This document shows positions 15,764-25,460 of a DNA stretch of 64,000 nucleotides, piece after piece. Source of the DNA: Paenibacillus alkalitolerans (GTDB taxonomy: Bacteria > Bacillota > Bacilli > Paenibacillales > YIM-B00363); assembly GCF_016482785.1 (NCBI RefSeq), contig NZ_JAEMXM010000019.1, positions 38,325 to 102,324 on the forward strand, written 5' to 3'. The notes below the pieces were generated by a model. That model did no database searches, was not told the DNA's origin, and saw only the letters and a list, made by a program, of their open reading frames with translations. Numbering within the stretch: the stretch's first letter is position 1; each line of letters begins with the position of its first letter. The position numbers were made by a program, and so were the translations under genes.

Positions 15764-16963
15764 ATGGAAACGCGCTTGAATGCGGCGGAAGCAGAAATAA
15801 AGCCCGAAGAAGCGGGGTATAGCGCCGAGGCGCTGAACCGGTTGGACAATATGCTGGAATCGCTCGTCTTGGAGCGGCAGCTGCAGGGCGCTTCATATAT
15901 GCTGTCCAGAGACGGCCGTATATTCGCCAGCCGGTCGGTTGGTTCGCTCCGGCATACCGAAGGGAGCGGTCCGCTTCTGCCGAGCTCTATACGCAGAATC
16001 GCTTCGATTACGAAGCTTTTTACGGTGGTTTGCATCTTGCGCTTGATGGAAGAGGGCAAGCTGTTTTTACGGCAGCCGGTGAAAGATTGGATAGAAGAGT
16101 TTAACCATCCCATGTATGAGAAAATAACCGTCTACCATCTGTTGACTCATACATCCGGTTTGCGTCCCGATCCCGGATATTTCACCGAGCCGTATCCGGC
16201 AAGTTGGTGGGACTACCGGTTCGCGTTCGAGGACAGCGATGAAGAGAAGGAGAAAGATAAGGAACGTACGCCTGAAGAGATCGGGGAGCGTACAAGGTCG
16301 CAATGGATCAAAGGGATGCTCATCGGCCTTCCGGTTTGTCAACCGGGAGAATCGTGGAATTATAGCAGTACGGGATATTCGCTGCTCGGAGAGATCATCC
16401 GCCGCGCATCCGGGGTGCATTACGACGAATACGTCAGGCAGACCATCATCGAACCGCTCGGGATGACCCGGACATTCTTCGATGTGCCGGACGAGTATCA
16501 TAGCGAGGTTTGCACCGTTAACGATTGGGACCTAGAGCGGCTGCAGTCGAAGGAAGACAGAACGTATTTGCCGCCGCGGGCCGGAGGCGGCCTCTATTCT
16601 ACGTTGGCCGACTTGAACCGTTTCGGACTTATGCTGATGAACCGGGGAACGTTGGACGGAAATCGGATCCTCAGCCGAAAGTCGGTCGAATTGTTGACCC
16701 GCGACCAGTTTCCTGAAGGCATTCCGGCCTTTCATTGGGGCGGCATGCTCAAGGACCTGCATACCGGGCTCGGCGCCGCGCTTGGCGGGGTGTCCGATCC
16801 GTTCGCGGACACGGCGTTCGGCCACGAAGGAGCGGGCAGAAGCTCGCTGCTGATCGATCCGGCGGAACGGCTCGTTTCCGTGTTCTTTGTTCCGACCGAC
16901 GTCGACTGGGTGCCGCTTTCGATGATAGGCGTCAAGAATGTGATCTGGTCGGGAATAAAATGA
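15764..16963 (+). CDS. Serine hydrolase, second paralogue
   Basis: A 399-residue paralogue of the previous gene with the same order of motifs: SITK at 81-84, YHLLTHTSGLRPDPG, WNYSSTGYSLLGEI and AFGHEGAGRSSLL. The two proteins align along their length but have clearly diverged; this one has a highly charged insertion rich in Glu and Lys around residues 165-180. Again no signal peptide. AAGGGGAGGTATG lies before the ATG. Its stop overlaps the exporter permease start (ATGA), implying translational coupling to the ABC genes. Confidence 0.85.
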   Translation: METRLNAAEAEIKPEEAGYSAEALNRLDNMLESLVLERQLQGASYMLSRDGRIFASRSVGSLRHTEGSGPLLPSSIRRIASITKLFTVVCILRLMEEGKLFLRQPVKDWIEEFNHPMYEKITVYHLLTHTSGLRPDPGYFTEPYPASWWDYRFAFEDSDEEKEKDKERTPEEIGERTRSQWIKGMLIGLPVCQPGESWNYSSTGYSLLGEIIRRASGVHYDEYVRQTIIEPLGMTRTFFDVPDEYHSEVCTVNDWDLERLQSKEDRTYLPPRAGGGLYSTLADLNRFGLMLMNRGTLDGNRILSRKSVELLTRDQFPEGIPAFHWGGMLKDLHTGLGAALGGVSDPFADTAFGHEGAGRSSLLIDPAERLVSVFFVPTDVDWVPLSMIGVKNVIWSGIK

Positions 16964-17775
16964 GAAGAACGCTTCAAATAATCCGGGCGGTAGGTCTGGC
17001 CACATATAAAGAGTGGGCAGCCTACCGCTCGCATATGGCGGTCTCCATCATCATCGGGCCGGTCTATTTTCTGGTGCAGTATTTTATTTGGCATGCCGTC
17101 TTCGCTTCGCGCGGGACGGAGACGCTGAACGGATTTACGCTCGAACAGATGCTGGCCTATTACGGCATCATGTCGGTCATTACTTACCTGACGTTCGATT
17201 TCGCCGACTGGAATTTGCAAATGCTCATACGCACGGGCAAATATGTTACGTTTGTCTTGAGGCCGATTTCCCACCGGTTTTTCGCTTTGTCGCAAAAGCT
17301 GGGACACCGTTCGCTCGGATTTTGGCTCGAGTTTGTTCCCGTGTTTCTTATTTATATGTTCGTGTTCGGTATCGATCTCATCCCGGCGTCGCTCGGTTGG
17401 GCGGTGTTGTCAATCGCGCTCGGGTTTCTGATGACATTTTTGGTCAATTATTGCATTGGCTTGACGGCTTTCTGGCTGACGAACGCGGAAGGAATCCGGC
17501 GCATGTTTTTGCTCGTCAGGGACGTGACGGCGGGCATTTTCGTTCCGCTCACCTTTTTCCCGGAAGCGTTGCAGAAGGTGCTGTTTTACTTGCCGTTTCA
17601 GTTCATGCAATACGTGCCTGTACGTGTATTCATCGGTGAGTACGAACTGGCAGGCTATTCGATGTCCGTTCCGCAAATCGTCGGCTTGCAGGCGTTGGCG
17701 GTACTCGTCATGTGGCTCGTATCCGAAGTGCTGGCGCGGCTTGGCATACGCAAATTTACGGGGGTGGGCGTATGA
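16960..17775 (+). CDS. ABC-2 type exporter permease, first subunit
   Basis: A 271-residue membrane protein with about six hydrophobic segments, including MAVSIIIGPVYFLVQYFI at the N-terminus, LIYMFVFGIDLIPASLG and LQALAVLVMWLVSEVLAR at the end. It matches the DUF990/ABC-2 family permeases that work as heterodimers with a NatA-like ATPase. The frame extends upstream but ATG 16960 overlaps the hydrolase stop, the natural start. It probably exports a small molecule or peptide; the substrate is unknown. Confidence 0.85.
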   Translation: MRRTLQIIRAVGLATYKEWAAYRSHMAVSIIIGPVYFLVQYFIWHAVFASRGTETLNGFTLEQMLAYYGIMSVITYLTFDFADWNLQMLIRTGKYVTFVLRPISHRFFALSQKLGHRSLGFWLEFVPVFLIYMFVFGIDLIPASLGWAVLSIALGFLMTFLVNYCIGLTAFWLTNAEGIRRMFLLVRDVTAGIFVPLTFFPEALQKVLFYLPFQFMQYVPVRVFIGEYELAGYSMSVPQIVGLQALAVLVMWLVSEVLARLGIRKFTGVGV

Positions 17776-18554
17776 GGGGCACGCTCGCTTGTTACGCTGC
17801 TGTCATGAAGACGAGATTCGCCGAACGGATGGCATACCGGACCGACTTCTTCATCAGCCTGATCATGATGCTTGCCGGCGATATGATGCTGCCGCTCATT
17901 ACTCTGCTTATATACAAGTCCGGCGCGTCGTTCCCGGGTTGGGAGCTGCATGAAGTGATCATGATACAAGCCGTCTTTACGCTGGCGAAAGGAATCGCGT
18001 TTCCGTTTTTCTTCGGGATCGTATGGAATACGCTTCATCACGTGCGCGAGGGCACGTACGACATCTTGCTGATTAAACCGCGAGGCGCCTTGTTTATGAC
18101 CATGATCAGCGGCTTCGACATCGACGATTTCGGAAGGCTTGTGAGCGGAGGCGTTCTATTTGGAGTCGCGATATCGAACATGCCTGCTCCCGGCTGGATG
18201 CAGTGGCTGCAATTCGCGCTGTTGTTCGTCTTCTCGCTGACAGTGTTGTTCGCATTTTCTCTGTATCTGTCCGGTCTTCTGTTTAAGTGGGTCGGGAGCA
18301 GCCGCGTGTACGATATTTTCGATTCGATGACAATGTTCGGTTTTTATCCGGGAACGATATTTTCCCGCAAGTTTCAAAATATGTTTCTGTACGTGATTCC
18401 GATCGCGATGATCGGTTTTTTGCCGGCTTCGGCTTTGCTTGGCCGCCTGCCGGACGCTTCGATGGCCGCTTCCTTCATATGTATTGCATTTTTGGCGGCG
18501 GGTCTCGCTTTCTGGCACTATATGCTTCGAAATTACACAAGCGCGGGCGGGTGA
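17772..18554 (+). CDS. ABC-2 type exporter permease, second subunit
   Basis: A 260-residue six-segment membrane protein paired with the preceding gene: FFISLIMMLAGDMMLPLITL, VFTLAKGIAFPFFFGI, the helix LRP-like LIKPRGALFMTMISG and a final LAAGLAFWHYMLR. It shares the DUF990/ABC-2 permease pattern (YDILLIKPRG resembles the YVTFVLRPIS region of its partner), indicating an ancient duplication. The ATG overlaps the previous stop. Downstream the ATPase starts after four bases. Confidence 0.85.
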   Translation: MRGTLACYAAVMKTRFAERMAYRTDFFISLIMMLAGDMMLPLITLLIYKSGASFPGWELHEVIMIQAVFTLAKGIAFPFFFGIVWNTLHHVREGTYDILLIKPRGALFMTMISGFDIDDFGRLVSGGVLFGVAISNMPAPGWMQWLQFALLFVFSLTVLFAFSLYLSGLLFKWVGSSRVYDIFDSMTMFGFYPGTIFSRKFQNMFLYVIPIAMIGFLPASALLGRLPDASMAASFICIAFLAAGLAFWHYMLRNYTSAGG

Positions 18555-18558
18555 ACCC

Positions 18559-19536
18559 ATGATCGATGTGCAAAATCTTATCAAGACATATACGACTTAT
18601 GAACGAGGGCATTCATTTAAAGAAGCTGTACTGAGCCTGTTCAAGCGGAAAACAATCGAGGTTCAGGCGGTAAAAGGTTTGACGTTCCATGTGGAAGTGG
18701 GAGAAATTGTCGGCTTTCTCGGGCCGAACGGGGCGGGCAAATCGACGACGTTGAAAATGTTGACTGGCGTCCTGCACCCGACTTCGGGCGATGTCCGAAT
18801 CATGAATTTCACGCCTTGGAAGCAGCGGAAAAAATACGTCGGCAACATTGGAGCGGTATTCGGGCAAAAGTCGCAGCTGCTGTGGGACATACCGCCGATC
18901 GACGCATTTTACATGAATAAAGCGATATACGGAATCGAAGATCGGACATTCCAAGAGACGCTGGACCAACTGACGGAGCTGCTCGATGTCGGTCGCATAA
19001 TAAGGAAACCGACGCGGCAGCTGTCGCTCGGCGAACGGATGAAGTGCGAATTCATTATGGCTATGCTGCATCGCCCGTCCGTCGTTTTTTTGGACGAGCC
19101 TACGATCGGACTCGATGTCATTGCGAAGGAGAAAATCCGGGAGTTCATCAAGGAGATGAACAAGCAGGGCGTCACTTTCATCCTTACCACCCACGATCTG
19201 GAGGATGTGGACCAATTGGCCCGTCGCGTCATCGTCATCAATCACGGGGAGATTGTGTTTGACGATTCCATCTCGGCTCTGCGAAACTTTCTCGGCGCGA
19301 AGAAGACGGTGAAGCTGGCGACGGAGCAGCCGGCCGATTGGGAAGCGTTCGACGGCGTCGAGGTGTTGAAGCTCGAATCCGTTCACGAAGCGGAGTTGGA
19401 GCTCGACACGGAGAAGCTGCCGCTCAAACAATTCATTCAGCTCATGAACGAACGGTATACGATCCACGATATGTCTATTAACGCGCTTCCGATTGAAAGA
19501 GTTATTAAAGAGTTATATGCGAAGTCGTACGCTTGA
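18559..19536 (+). CDS. ABC exporter ATP-binding protein (NatA-like)
   Basis: The 325-residue ATPase has Walker A GPNGAGKST at 55-63, signature LSLGER at 155-160, Walker B VVFLDEPTIGLD at 175-186 and the switch His in TTHDLEDVD. After the ATPase core, a roughly 80-residue C-terminal region follows as in NatA/YbhF-type exporters. It energises the two ABC-2 permeases just upstream. ATG 18559 follows GCGGGTGAA; the upstream in-frame extension overlaps the permease gene and is not used. A terminator follows. Confidence 0.93.
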   Translation: MIDVQNLIKTYTTYERGHSFKEAVLSLFKRKTIEVQAVKGLTFHVEVGEIVGFLGPNGAGKSTTLKMLTGVLHPTSGDVRIMNFTPWKQRKKYVGNIGAVFGQKSQLLWDIPPIDAFYMNKAIYGIEDRTFQETLDQLTELLDVGRIIRKPTRQLSLGERMKCEFIMAMLHRPSVVFLDEPTIGLDVIAKEKIREFIKEMNKQGVTFILTTHDLEDVDQLARRVIVINHGEIVFDDSISALRNFLGAKKTVKLATEQPADWEAFDGVEVLKLESVHEAELELDTEKLPLKQFIQLMNERYTIHDMSINALPIERVIKELYAKSYA

Positions 19537-19553
19537 TTAAAAATAAGACGATG

Positions 19554-19580
19554 AAGTCTCCTCATCCCGGAGACTTTTTT
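19554..19580 (+). terminator. Terminator of hydrolase/exporter operon
   Basis: AAGTCTCC and GGAGACTT pair around a seven-base loop and run into TTTTT. Confidence 0.85.
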
Positions 19581-19668
19581 CTTTTCGTTCATTTCGTTTG
19601 AATAACGATGAAGCTCACCGGGAAGAGTATTTCCATTACTGGAAACAAATTGAATGGAGCGCAGTCAA

Positions 19669-20805
19669 ATGAAGGCTGTTACATTTCAAGGCATCAAGGA
19701 TGTAAAGGTAAAGGAGGTGAACGATCCGAAAATCGAGAAAGGGGACGATATCATTGTCCGTATTACCAGCACCGCCATTTGCGGATCGGATTTGCATCTC
19801 ATTCACGGAATGGTTCCCAATTTGCCGGAAGATTACATTATCGGCCATGAACCGATGGGTATTGTGGAAGAAGTCGGCCCGGAAGTAACCAAGGTGAAGA
19901 AAGGAGATCGTGTCATTATTCCTTTCACGGTGGCTTGCGGACAATGCTTCTACTGTCAAAATCAACTGGAAAGCCAATGCGACCAATCCAACCCGCATGG
20001 GGAATCCGGCGGTTTTTTCGGCTATTCCGATACTTACGGCGGTTATGCCGGAGGCCAAGCGGAGATGCTGAGGGTTCCGTTCGCCAATTTTACCCCCTTC
20101 CGAATTCCCGACGATTGTGAATTAGAGGACGAAAAATTGCTGTTCCTTTCCGATATTCTCCCTACGGCTTACTGGGGTGTCGATGATGCCGGCGTCAAAA
20201 AGGGCGACACGGTTATTGTTCTGGGCTGCGGCCCGGTCGGTTTATTGGCGCAAAAGTTTGCTTGGATGAAGGGGGCGGAAAGAGTCATAGCCGTCGATTA
20301 TATCGACTACCGGTTGGAGCATGCGAAACGAACGAATCGTGTAGAAGTTATTAATTTTGAGGCCGAAAAGAATATCGGGAACCATTTGAAAGAGATTACT
20401 CGCGGCGGGGCGGACGTCGTAATCGATTGTGTCGGCATGGATGGAAAGATGACGTTCGTCGAGCTTGTGGAGACTGCATTGAAGCTGCAAGGAGGGGCGA
20501 TGGGAGCGATCCAAATTGCGAGCCAAGCCGTAAGGAAAGGCGGGACCATCCAATTGGTCGGCGTTTACGGCATGCGGTACAATGCTTTTCCTCTTGGAGA
20601 TTTGTTCAGCCGGAATATCACATTAAAGATGGGGCAAGCGCCGGTTATTCATTATATGCCCGAACTGTATCGGATGATTGCGGACGGCCGGATCGATCCC
20701 GCAGATATGATTACCCATCGTTTGAGCTTGGAGGAAGCTGAGCGCGGTTACGAGATTTTCGACACAAAAACGGATAACTGCATCAAAGTAGTGCTGAAAC
20801 CATAA
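19669..20805 (+). CDS. Zinc-dependent alcohol dehydrogenase
   Basis: A 378-residue medium-chain dehydrogenase. Catalytic zinc ligands are C38 (CGSDLHLIHG) and H60/E61 (GHEPMG); the structural zinc lobe has four Cys at 90, 93, 96 and 104. A Rossmann motif VLGCGPVGLLA lies near 190. The sequence resembles the glutathione-independent formaldehyde-dehydrogenase-like group of zinc ADHs in Bacillales, with the extra insertion between 240 and 270. Substrate uncertain. ATG 19669 has GGAG at good spacing; ATG 19654 is the longer alternative. Single gene with no partner. Confidence 0.88.
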   Translation: MKAVTFQGIKDVKVKEVNDPKIEKGDDIIVRITSTAICGSDLHLIHGMVPNLPEDYIIGHEPMGIVEEVGPEVTKVKKGDRVIIPFTVACGQCFYCQNQLESQCDQSNPHGESGGFFGYSDTYGGYAGGQAEMLRVPFANFTPFRIPDDCELEDEKLLFLSDILPTAYWGVDDAGVKKGDTVIVLGCGPVGLLAQKFAWMKGAERVIAVDYIDYRLEHAKRTNRVEVINFEAEKNIGNHLKEITRGGADVVIDCVGMDGKMTFVELVETALKLQGGAMGAIQIASQAVRKGGTIQLVGVYGMRYNAFPLGDLFSRNITLKMGQAPVIHYMPELYRMIADGRIDPADMITHRLSLEEAERGYEIFDTKTDNCIKVVLKP

Positions 20806-20842
20806 TGCCGGTTCCGCATGGGCGTATAAAATATAATTGATG

Positions 20843-20871
20843 TTGATTTATTTTCCCAATCTTTATATTAT
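20843..20871 (+). promoter_or_regulatory. Sigma-A promoter for the TPP riboswitch/thiC
   Basis: TTGATT at 20843-20848, a 17-base spacer, and TATTAT at 20866-20871; the expected start lies near 20878, shortly before the riboswitch. Confidence 0.65.
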
Positions 20872-20891
20872 ATAATTGACAATTTCATAAA

Positions 20892-20982
20892 CACGGGAGC
20901 TTGGTTTAGCCAGGCTGAGAGGATGGCCGATATGCCGTCGACCGTATAACCTGATCTGGGTAATGCCAGCGGAGGAAACGTG
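20892..20982 (+). ncRNA. TPP riboswitch (THI element)
   Basis: The conserved TPP aptamer landmarks are present in order: GGGAGC near the 5' side, CTGAGAGGATGGC (pyrimidine-sensing helix J), and ACCTGATCTGGGTAATGCCA with AGCGGAGGAAA (pyrophosphate helix). The outer P1 stem is CACG with CGTG at the borders. An intrinsic terminator follows, so TPP binding should switch off thiC transcription. Confidence 0.96.
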
Positions 20983-21001
20983 CTGACCTTTGTATATACA
21001 C

Positions 21002-21034
21002 AAAGACCACTACTTTCGTTGTGGTCTTTTTTTT
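21002..21034 (+). terminator. Riboswitch-controlled terminator before thiC
   Basis: AAAGACCAC and GTGGTCTTT flank a ten-base loop and are followed by a run of Ts. Placed 20 bases after the TPP aptamer, it is the expected expression platform. Confidence 0.9.
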
Positions 21035-21077
21035 GCGAATATATAAGGTCGTCTCCGCTTGATCACATTCAATCTGA

Positions 21078-22868
<1,791 letters not shown>

Positions 22869-22873
22869 TAGTA

Positions 22874-22936
22874 GACCGTTCGTAATGACGGTCGTTTAAA
22901 CCGTAAATCGAACTCAGCTCACATCATGTCGATGTG
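22874..22936 (+). other. Two small hairpins in the thiC-hutH gap
   Basis: GACCGT/ACGGTC (22874-22893) with an eight-base loop could weakly end thiC. CACATC/GATGTG (22920-22936) forms a second stem just downstream. Neither has a T-tract. No ORF is supported between them and hutH. Confidence 0.3.
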
Positions 22937-22990
22937 CTGCATACAATGAAGCGACAGCCTATAACAAATCGCCGCACTAGCGAACCAGAA

Positions 22991-23025
22991 GCCGATACCG
23001 ATCGATGGTATTGGCTTTTCTTTTT
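22991..23025 (+). terminator. Intrinsic terminator directly upstream of hutH
   Basis: GCCGATACC and GGTATTGGC pair (one G-U) over GATCGAT and run into TTTTCTTTTT, 20 bases before the hutH start. As it lies inside the hutH leader, it may be an attenuator; alternatively it ends thiC transcription and the hutH promoter overlaps it. Confidence 0.75.
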
Positions 23026-23044
23026 CCCGGAGGAGATGGTGGGA

Positions 23045-24577
23045 GTGGAAAAAGAAGAAATCGTCATTGACGGATCGCCGCTCACGATAGAAGACGTCAT
23101 TTTGGCGGCGCGCTATCGCTCACCGGTCAGGATCGGGAAAGCGAGCGAAATGAAAATGAAGCGAAGCAGAGAGTACGTGGATCGATTGCTGCGGGACAAA
23201 AAGGCCGTGTACGGCTTGACGACCGGCTTCGGCAAGTTCAGCGACACCTACATCTCCGTCGAAGACGCCAAATCGCTCCAGTTGAACTTGATTCGCAGCC
23301 ATGCATGCGGTGTCGGCAACCCGTTCCCGGAAGAAGTGGCGAGAGCCGTAATGCTGCTTCGCATCAACGCGCTGGCGCTAGGATATTCCGGCATCCGGTT
23401 CGAAGCGGTACAGACGATGGCCGAAATGCTGAACAAAGGCGTTATTCCAGTTATTCCGGAGAAAGGATCTCTTGGAGCAAGCGGCGATCTCGCCCCGTTG
23501 TCCCACCTGGCGCTCGTACTCATCGGCGAAGGGGAAGCGATGTTCCGGGGACAACGGATGCCGGGCGGCAAAGCGATGTCTCTCGCCGGCATTCCCCCCG
23601 TCGTGTTGGAAGCGAAAGAAGGCTTGGCGTTAATTAACGGAACCCAAGTGATGACGGCGATAGGCGCCATTGCTTGTTGGGACGCCATCCATGCGGCGCG
23701 TTGGGCCGATTGCGCCGCGGCGTTAAGCTGTGAAGCGTTATTAGGCGTACGGGACGCGTTTGATCCGGCCACCCATGAAATCAGGCCGCACGGCGGCCAA
23801 CGTCAGTCTGCTTCCAATATCAGGAGGCTGACGGAAAGAAGCCGGCTGATGACGAATCAGGGGGAACTGAGGGTGCAGGACGCTTATTCTCTCCGCTGCG
23901 CGCCGCAGGTGCATGGAGCAAGCAGAGACGCGCTCGCTTACATCGCGGAAAAGATCGCCCTCGAAATGAATTCCGCAACTGACAATCCGTTGATCTTCGC
24001 GGATGAAGACCGTGTAATTTCCGGCGGCAATTTCCACGGTCAGCCGGTTGCGCTATCCATGGATTTTCTTTCGATTTGCGCGGCGGAGCTAGCCAATATT
24101 TCCGAGCGCCGCATCGAACGGTTGGTGAACCCTCAACTGAACGAGCAGCTCCCTCCGTTTCTGACGAGGCAGGGCGGGCTGCATTCCGGTTTTATGGTCG
24201 CCCAATATACTGCGGCTGCGCTCGTTTCGGAAAACAAAGCGTTGTCGCATCCGGCGAGCGTAGATTCCATACCGTCTTCGGGCAACCAGGAAGACCATGT
24301 CAGCATGGGGACGATCGCCGCCCGCAAGGCGATGCAAATCATTGAGAATGTGTGCAGCGTGCTGGCCATAGAGCTGCTGTGCGCCGCTCAAGCGGTCGAT
24401 TTCAGAGACCCGCAACGGTTGGGGAAAGGAACGGGTTGGTTATATGCGAAGCTCCGTGAGCGGGTTTCTTTTGCCGATGAAGACCGCGCGCTATCGTCCG
24501 AGATTGTGAAGATCGCAGGCTGGATGAAGGAGCAAGGAGTTTTGGAAGAGCTGAAAACGATTGCGCCCATCGAGTAA
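23045..24577 (+). CDS. hutH: Histidine ammonia-lyase HutH
   Basis: The 510-residue enzyme deaminates histidine to urocanate, first step of histidine degradation. The autocatalytic MIO triad A-S-G is at 145-147 in GSLGASGDLAPLSH, and the family strings VYGLTTGFGKF, NGTQVMTAIGA and HGQPVALSMDFLS are intact. I start at GTG 23045, nine bases after AGGAG; the ATG at 23036 directly abuts it, and the longer frame includes the terminator hairpin. No hutU, hutI, hutG or hutP is in the window, so hutH stands alone. Confidence 0.95.
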   Translation: MEKEEIVIDGSPLTIEDVILAARYRSPVRIGKASEMKMKRSREYVDRLLRDKKAVYGLTTGFGKFSDTYISVEDAKSLQLNLIRSHACGVGNPFPEEVARAVMLLRINALALGYSGIRFEAVQTMAEMLNKGVIPVIPEKGSLGASGDLAPLSHLALVLIGEGEAMFRGQRMPGGKAMSLAGIPPVVLEAKEGLALINGTQVMTAIGAIACWDAIHAARWADCAAALSCEALLGVRDAFDPATHEIRPHGGQRQSASNIRRLTERSRLMTNQGELRVQDAYSLRCAPQVHGASRDALAYIAEKIALEMNSATDNPLIFADEDRVISGGNFHGQPVALSMDFLSICAAELANISERRIERLVNPQLNEQLPPFLTRQGGLHSGFMVAQYTAAALVSENKALSHPASVDSIPSSGNQEDHVSMGTIAARKAMQIIENVCSVLAIELLCAAQAVDFRDPQRLGKGTGWLYAKLRERVSFADEDRALSSEIVKIAGWMKEQGVLEELKTIAPIE

Positions 24578-24592
24578 CCTTGTTGGAGGTCG

Positions 24593-24646
24593 ATGCTCAT
24601 GAGCAACAAACAGCGCTGTTCGTTTAAACTGTCGGTTAAAAAATAA
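24593..24646 (+). other. Stub ORF after hutH
   Basis: A 17-codon frame starts close behind TTGGAGGT, a convincing ribosome site, 16 bases after hutH, and ends TAA just at the next promoter. It may be the leftover start of a lost downstream hut gene, or noise. No homology recognised. Confidence 0.2.
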
Positions 24647-24647
24647 C

Positions 24648-24676
24648 TGGACACTCGAAAACGGCGGTAATATAAT
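24648..24676 (+). promoter_or_regulatory. Sigma-A promoter of the ribokinase operon
   Basis: TGGACA, a 17-base spacer, then a perfect TATAAT: the best promoter match in the window. The start is expected near 24683, inside a cre-like site. Confidence 0.85.
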
Positions 24677-24679
24677 TAG

Positions 24680-24693
24680 TGAAAACGATAACA
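24680..24693 (+). promoter_or_regulatory. cre-like operator over the transcription start
   Basis: TGAAAACGATAACA matches the stringent cre consensus TGWAANCGNTNWCA at all 14 positions and covers the predicted start, where a LacI/CcpA-type protein would block initiation. Confidence 0.75.
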
Positions 24694-24752
24694 TACGCTT
24701 CCTAGACAAACTCCCCACAATATCCAACGCCCGTAGTTTTAATTTGCTTTGT

Positions 24753-24799
24753 TGTGTAAACGTTAACCTATGTCATTATGTGTAATCGTTAACCTAAGT
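24753..24799 (+). promoter_or_regulatory. Two direct-repeat LacI/CcpA-type operators
   Basis: TGTGTAAACGTTAACCTATG (24753) and TGTGTAATCGTTAACCTAAG (24779) are 26 bases apart. Each core fits TGWAANCGNTNWCA at 13 of 14 positions. The last gene of the operon encodes a LacI-family regulator, the natural candidate to bind them. Confidence 0.7.
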
Positions 24800-24828
24800 A
24801 AATTACGATTGCGAGAGGATTGATGTCA

Positions 24829-25419
24829 ATGATTAAGGAATACGTAAGAGAATCGTTGAGAAACGAAGCGCAAGCGTTAATGAGCATCAGCGAAGAAGTC
24901 GGGAGCGAGTACGAGAAAGCGGTTGAATTGTTGTCAACTTGCAAAGGCAAAGTGGTTGTCACGGGCATTGGCAAGTCCGGACACATAGGAAAGAAAATCG
25001 CGGCTTCGCTGTCGAGCACGGGCACTCCTTCGTTCTTCGTCCATTCGGCGGAGGCGGTGCACGGGGACAGCGGCACGATCGAGAAGCGGGACGTCGTGAT
25101 CTTGTTGTCCAACAGCGGCGAGACTCAGGAAGTGTTGAATATATTGGCGATTGTCGAGAAGATCGGCGCGCCCAGAATCGCGATTACTAAAAATCCGCAA
25201 TCCACGCTCGCTGTCAAAAGCGATGTCGCCCTAACTTACAGCTATGAGAAGGAAGCCGACCACTTAGGATTGGCGCCTACGACAAGCGCGCTGCTGCAAT
25301 TGGCGATCGGCGACGCTTTGGCGGTTGCTTTGTGCCGCTTGAAGGGCTTTACGGAAGACGACTTTCATCTGTACCATCCCGGCGGAAGCTTGGGGCGGCA
25401 ATTATCGGAAAAAGCGTAA
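24829..25419 (+). CDS. SIS-domain sugar-phosphate isomerase (KpsF/GutQ-like, no CBS)
   Basis: The 196-residue product is a single SIS domain: VVVTGIGKSGHIGKKIAASL, then SNSGETQEVLNIL (phosphosugar-binding S-x-S-G-E-T), and DDFHLYHPGGSLGRQL at the end, the KdsD/KpsF/GutQ arabinose-5-phosphate isomerase hallmark. The usual two C-terminal CBS domains are absent. It probably interconverts a ketose and an aldose phosphate. Start ambiguous: TTG 24820, ATG 24823, ATG 24829; GAGAGG at 24813 favours the later ATGs. The neighbouring kinase suggests pentose or related sugar catabolism. Confidence 0.85.
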   Translation: MIKEYVRESLRNEAQALMSISEEVGSEYEKAVELLSTCKGKVVVTGIGKSGHIGKKIAASLSSTGTPSFFVHSAEAVHGDSGTIEKRDVVILLSNSGETQEVLNILAIVEKIGAPRIAITKNPQSTLAVKSDVALTYSYEKEADHLGLAPTTSALLQLAIGDALAVALCRLKGFTEDDFHLYHPGGSLGRQLSEKA

Positions 25420-25460
25420 TCATTCGTCATTATATAAGATACATTGGGGAGGAACTCATA

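Noticed and set aside
18439..18558. Forty-residue N-terminal extension of the ABC ATPase
   Set aside because: It overlaps the permease gene in another frame; the ATG at 18559 matches the family's usual start next to the Walker A.
22934..23044. N-terminal extension of hutH from ATG 22934
   Set aside because: It would translate through a terminator hairpin, has no ribosome site, and adds about 37 residues that HutH proteins do not have.
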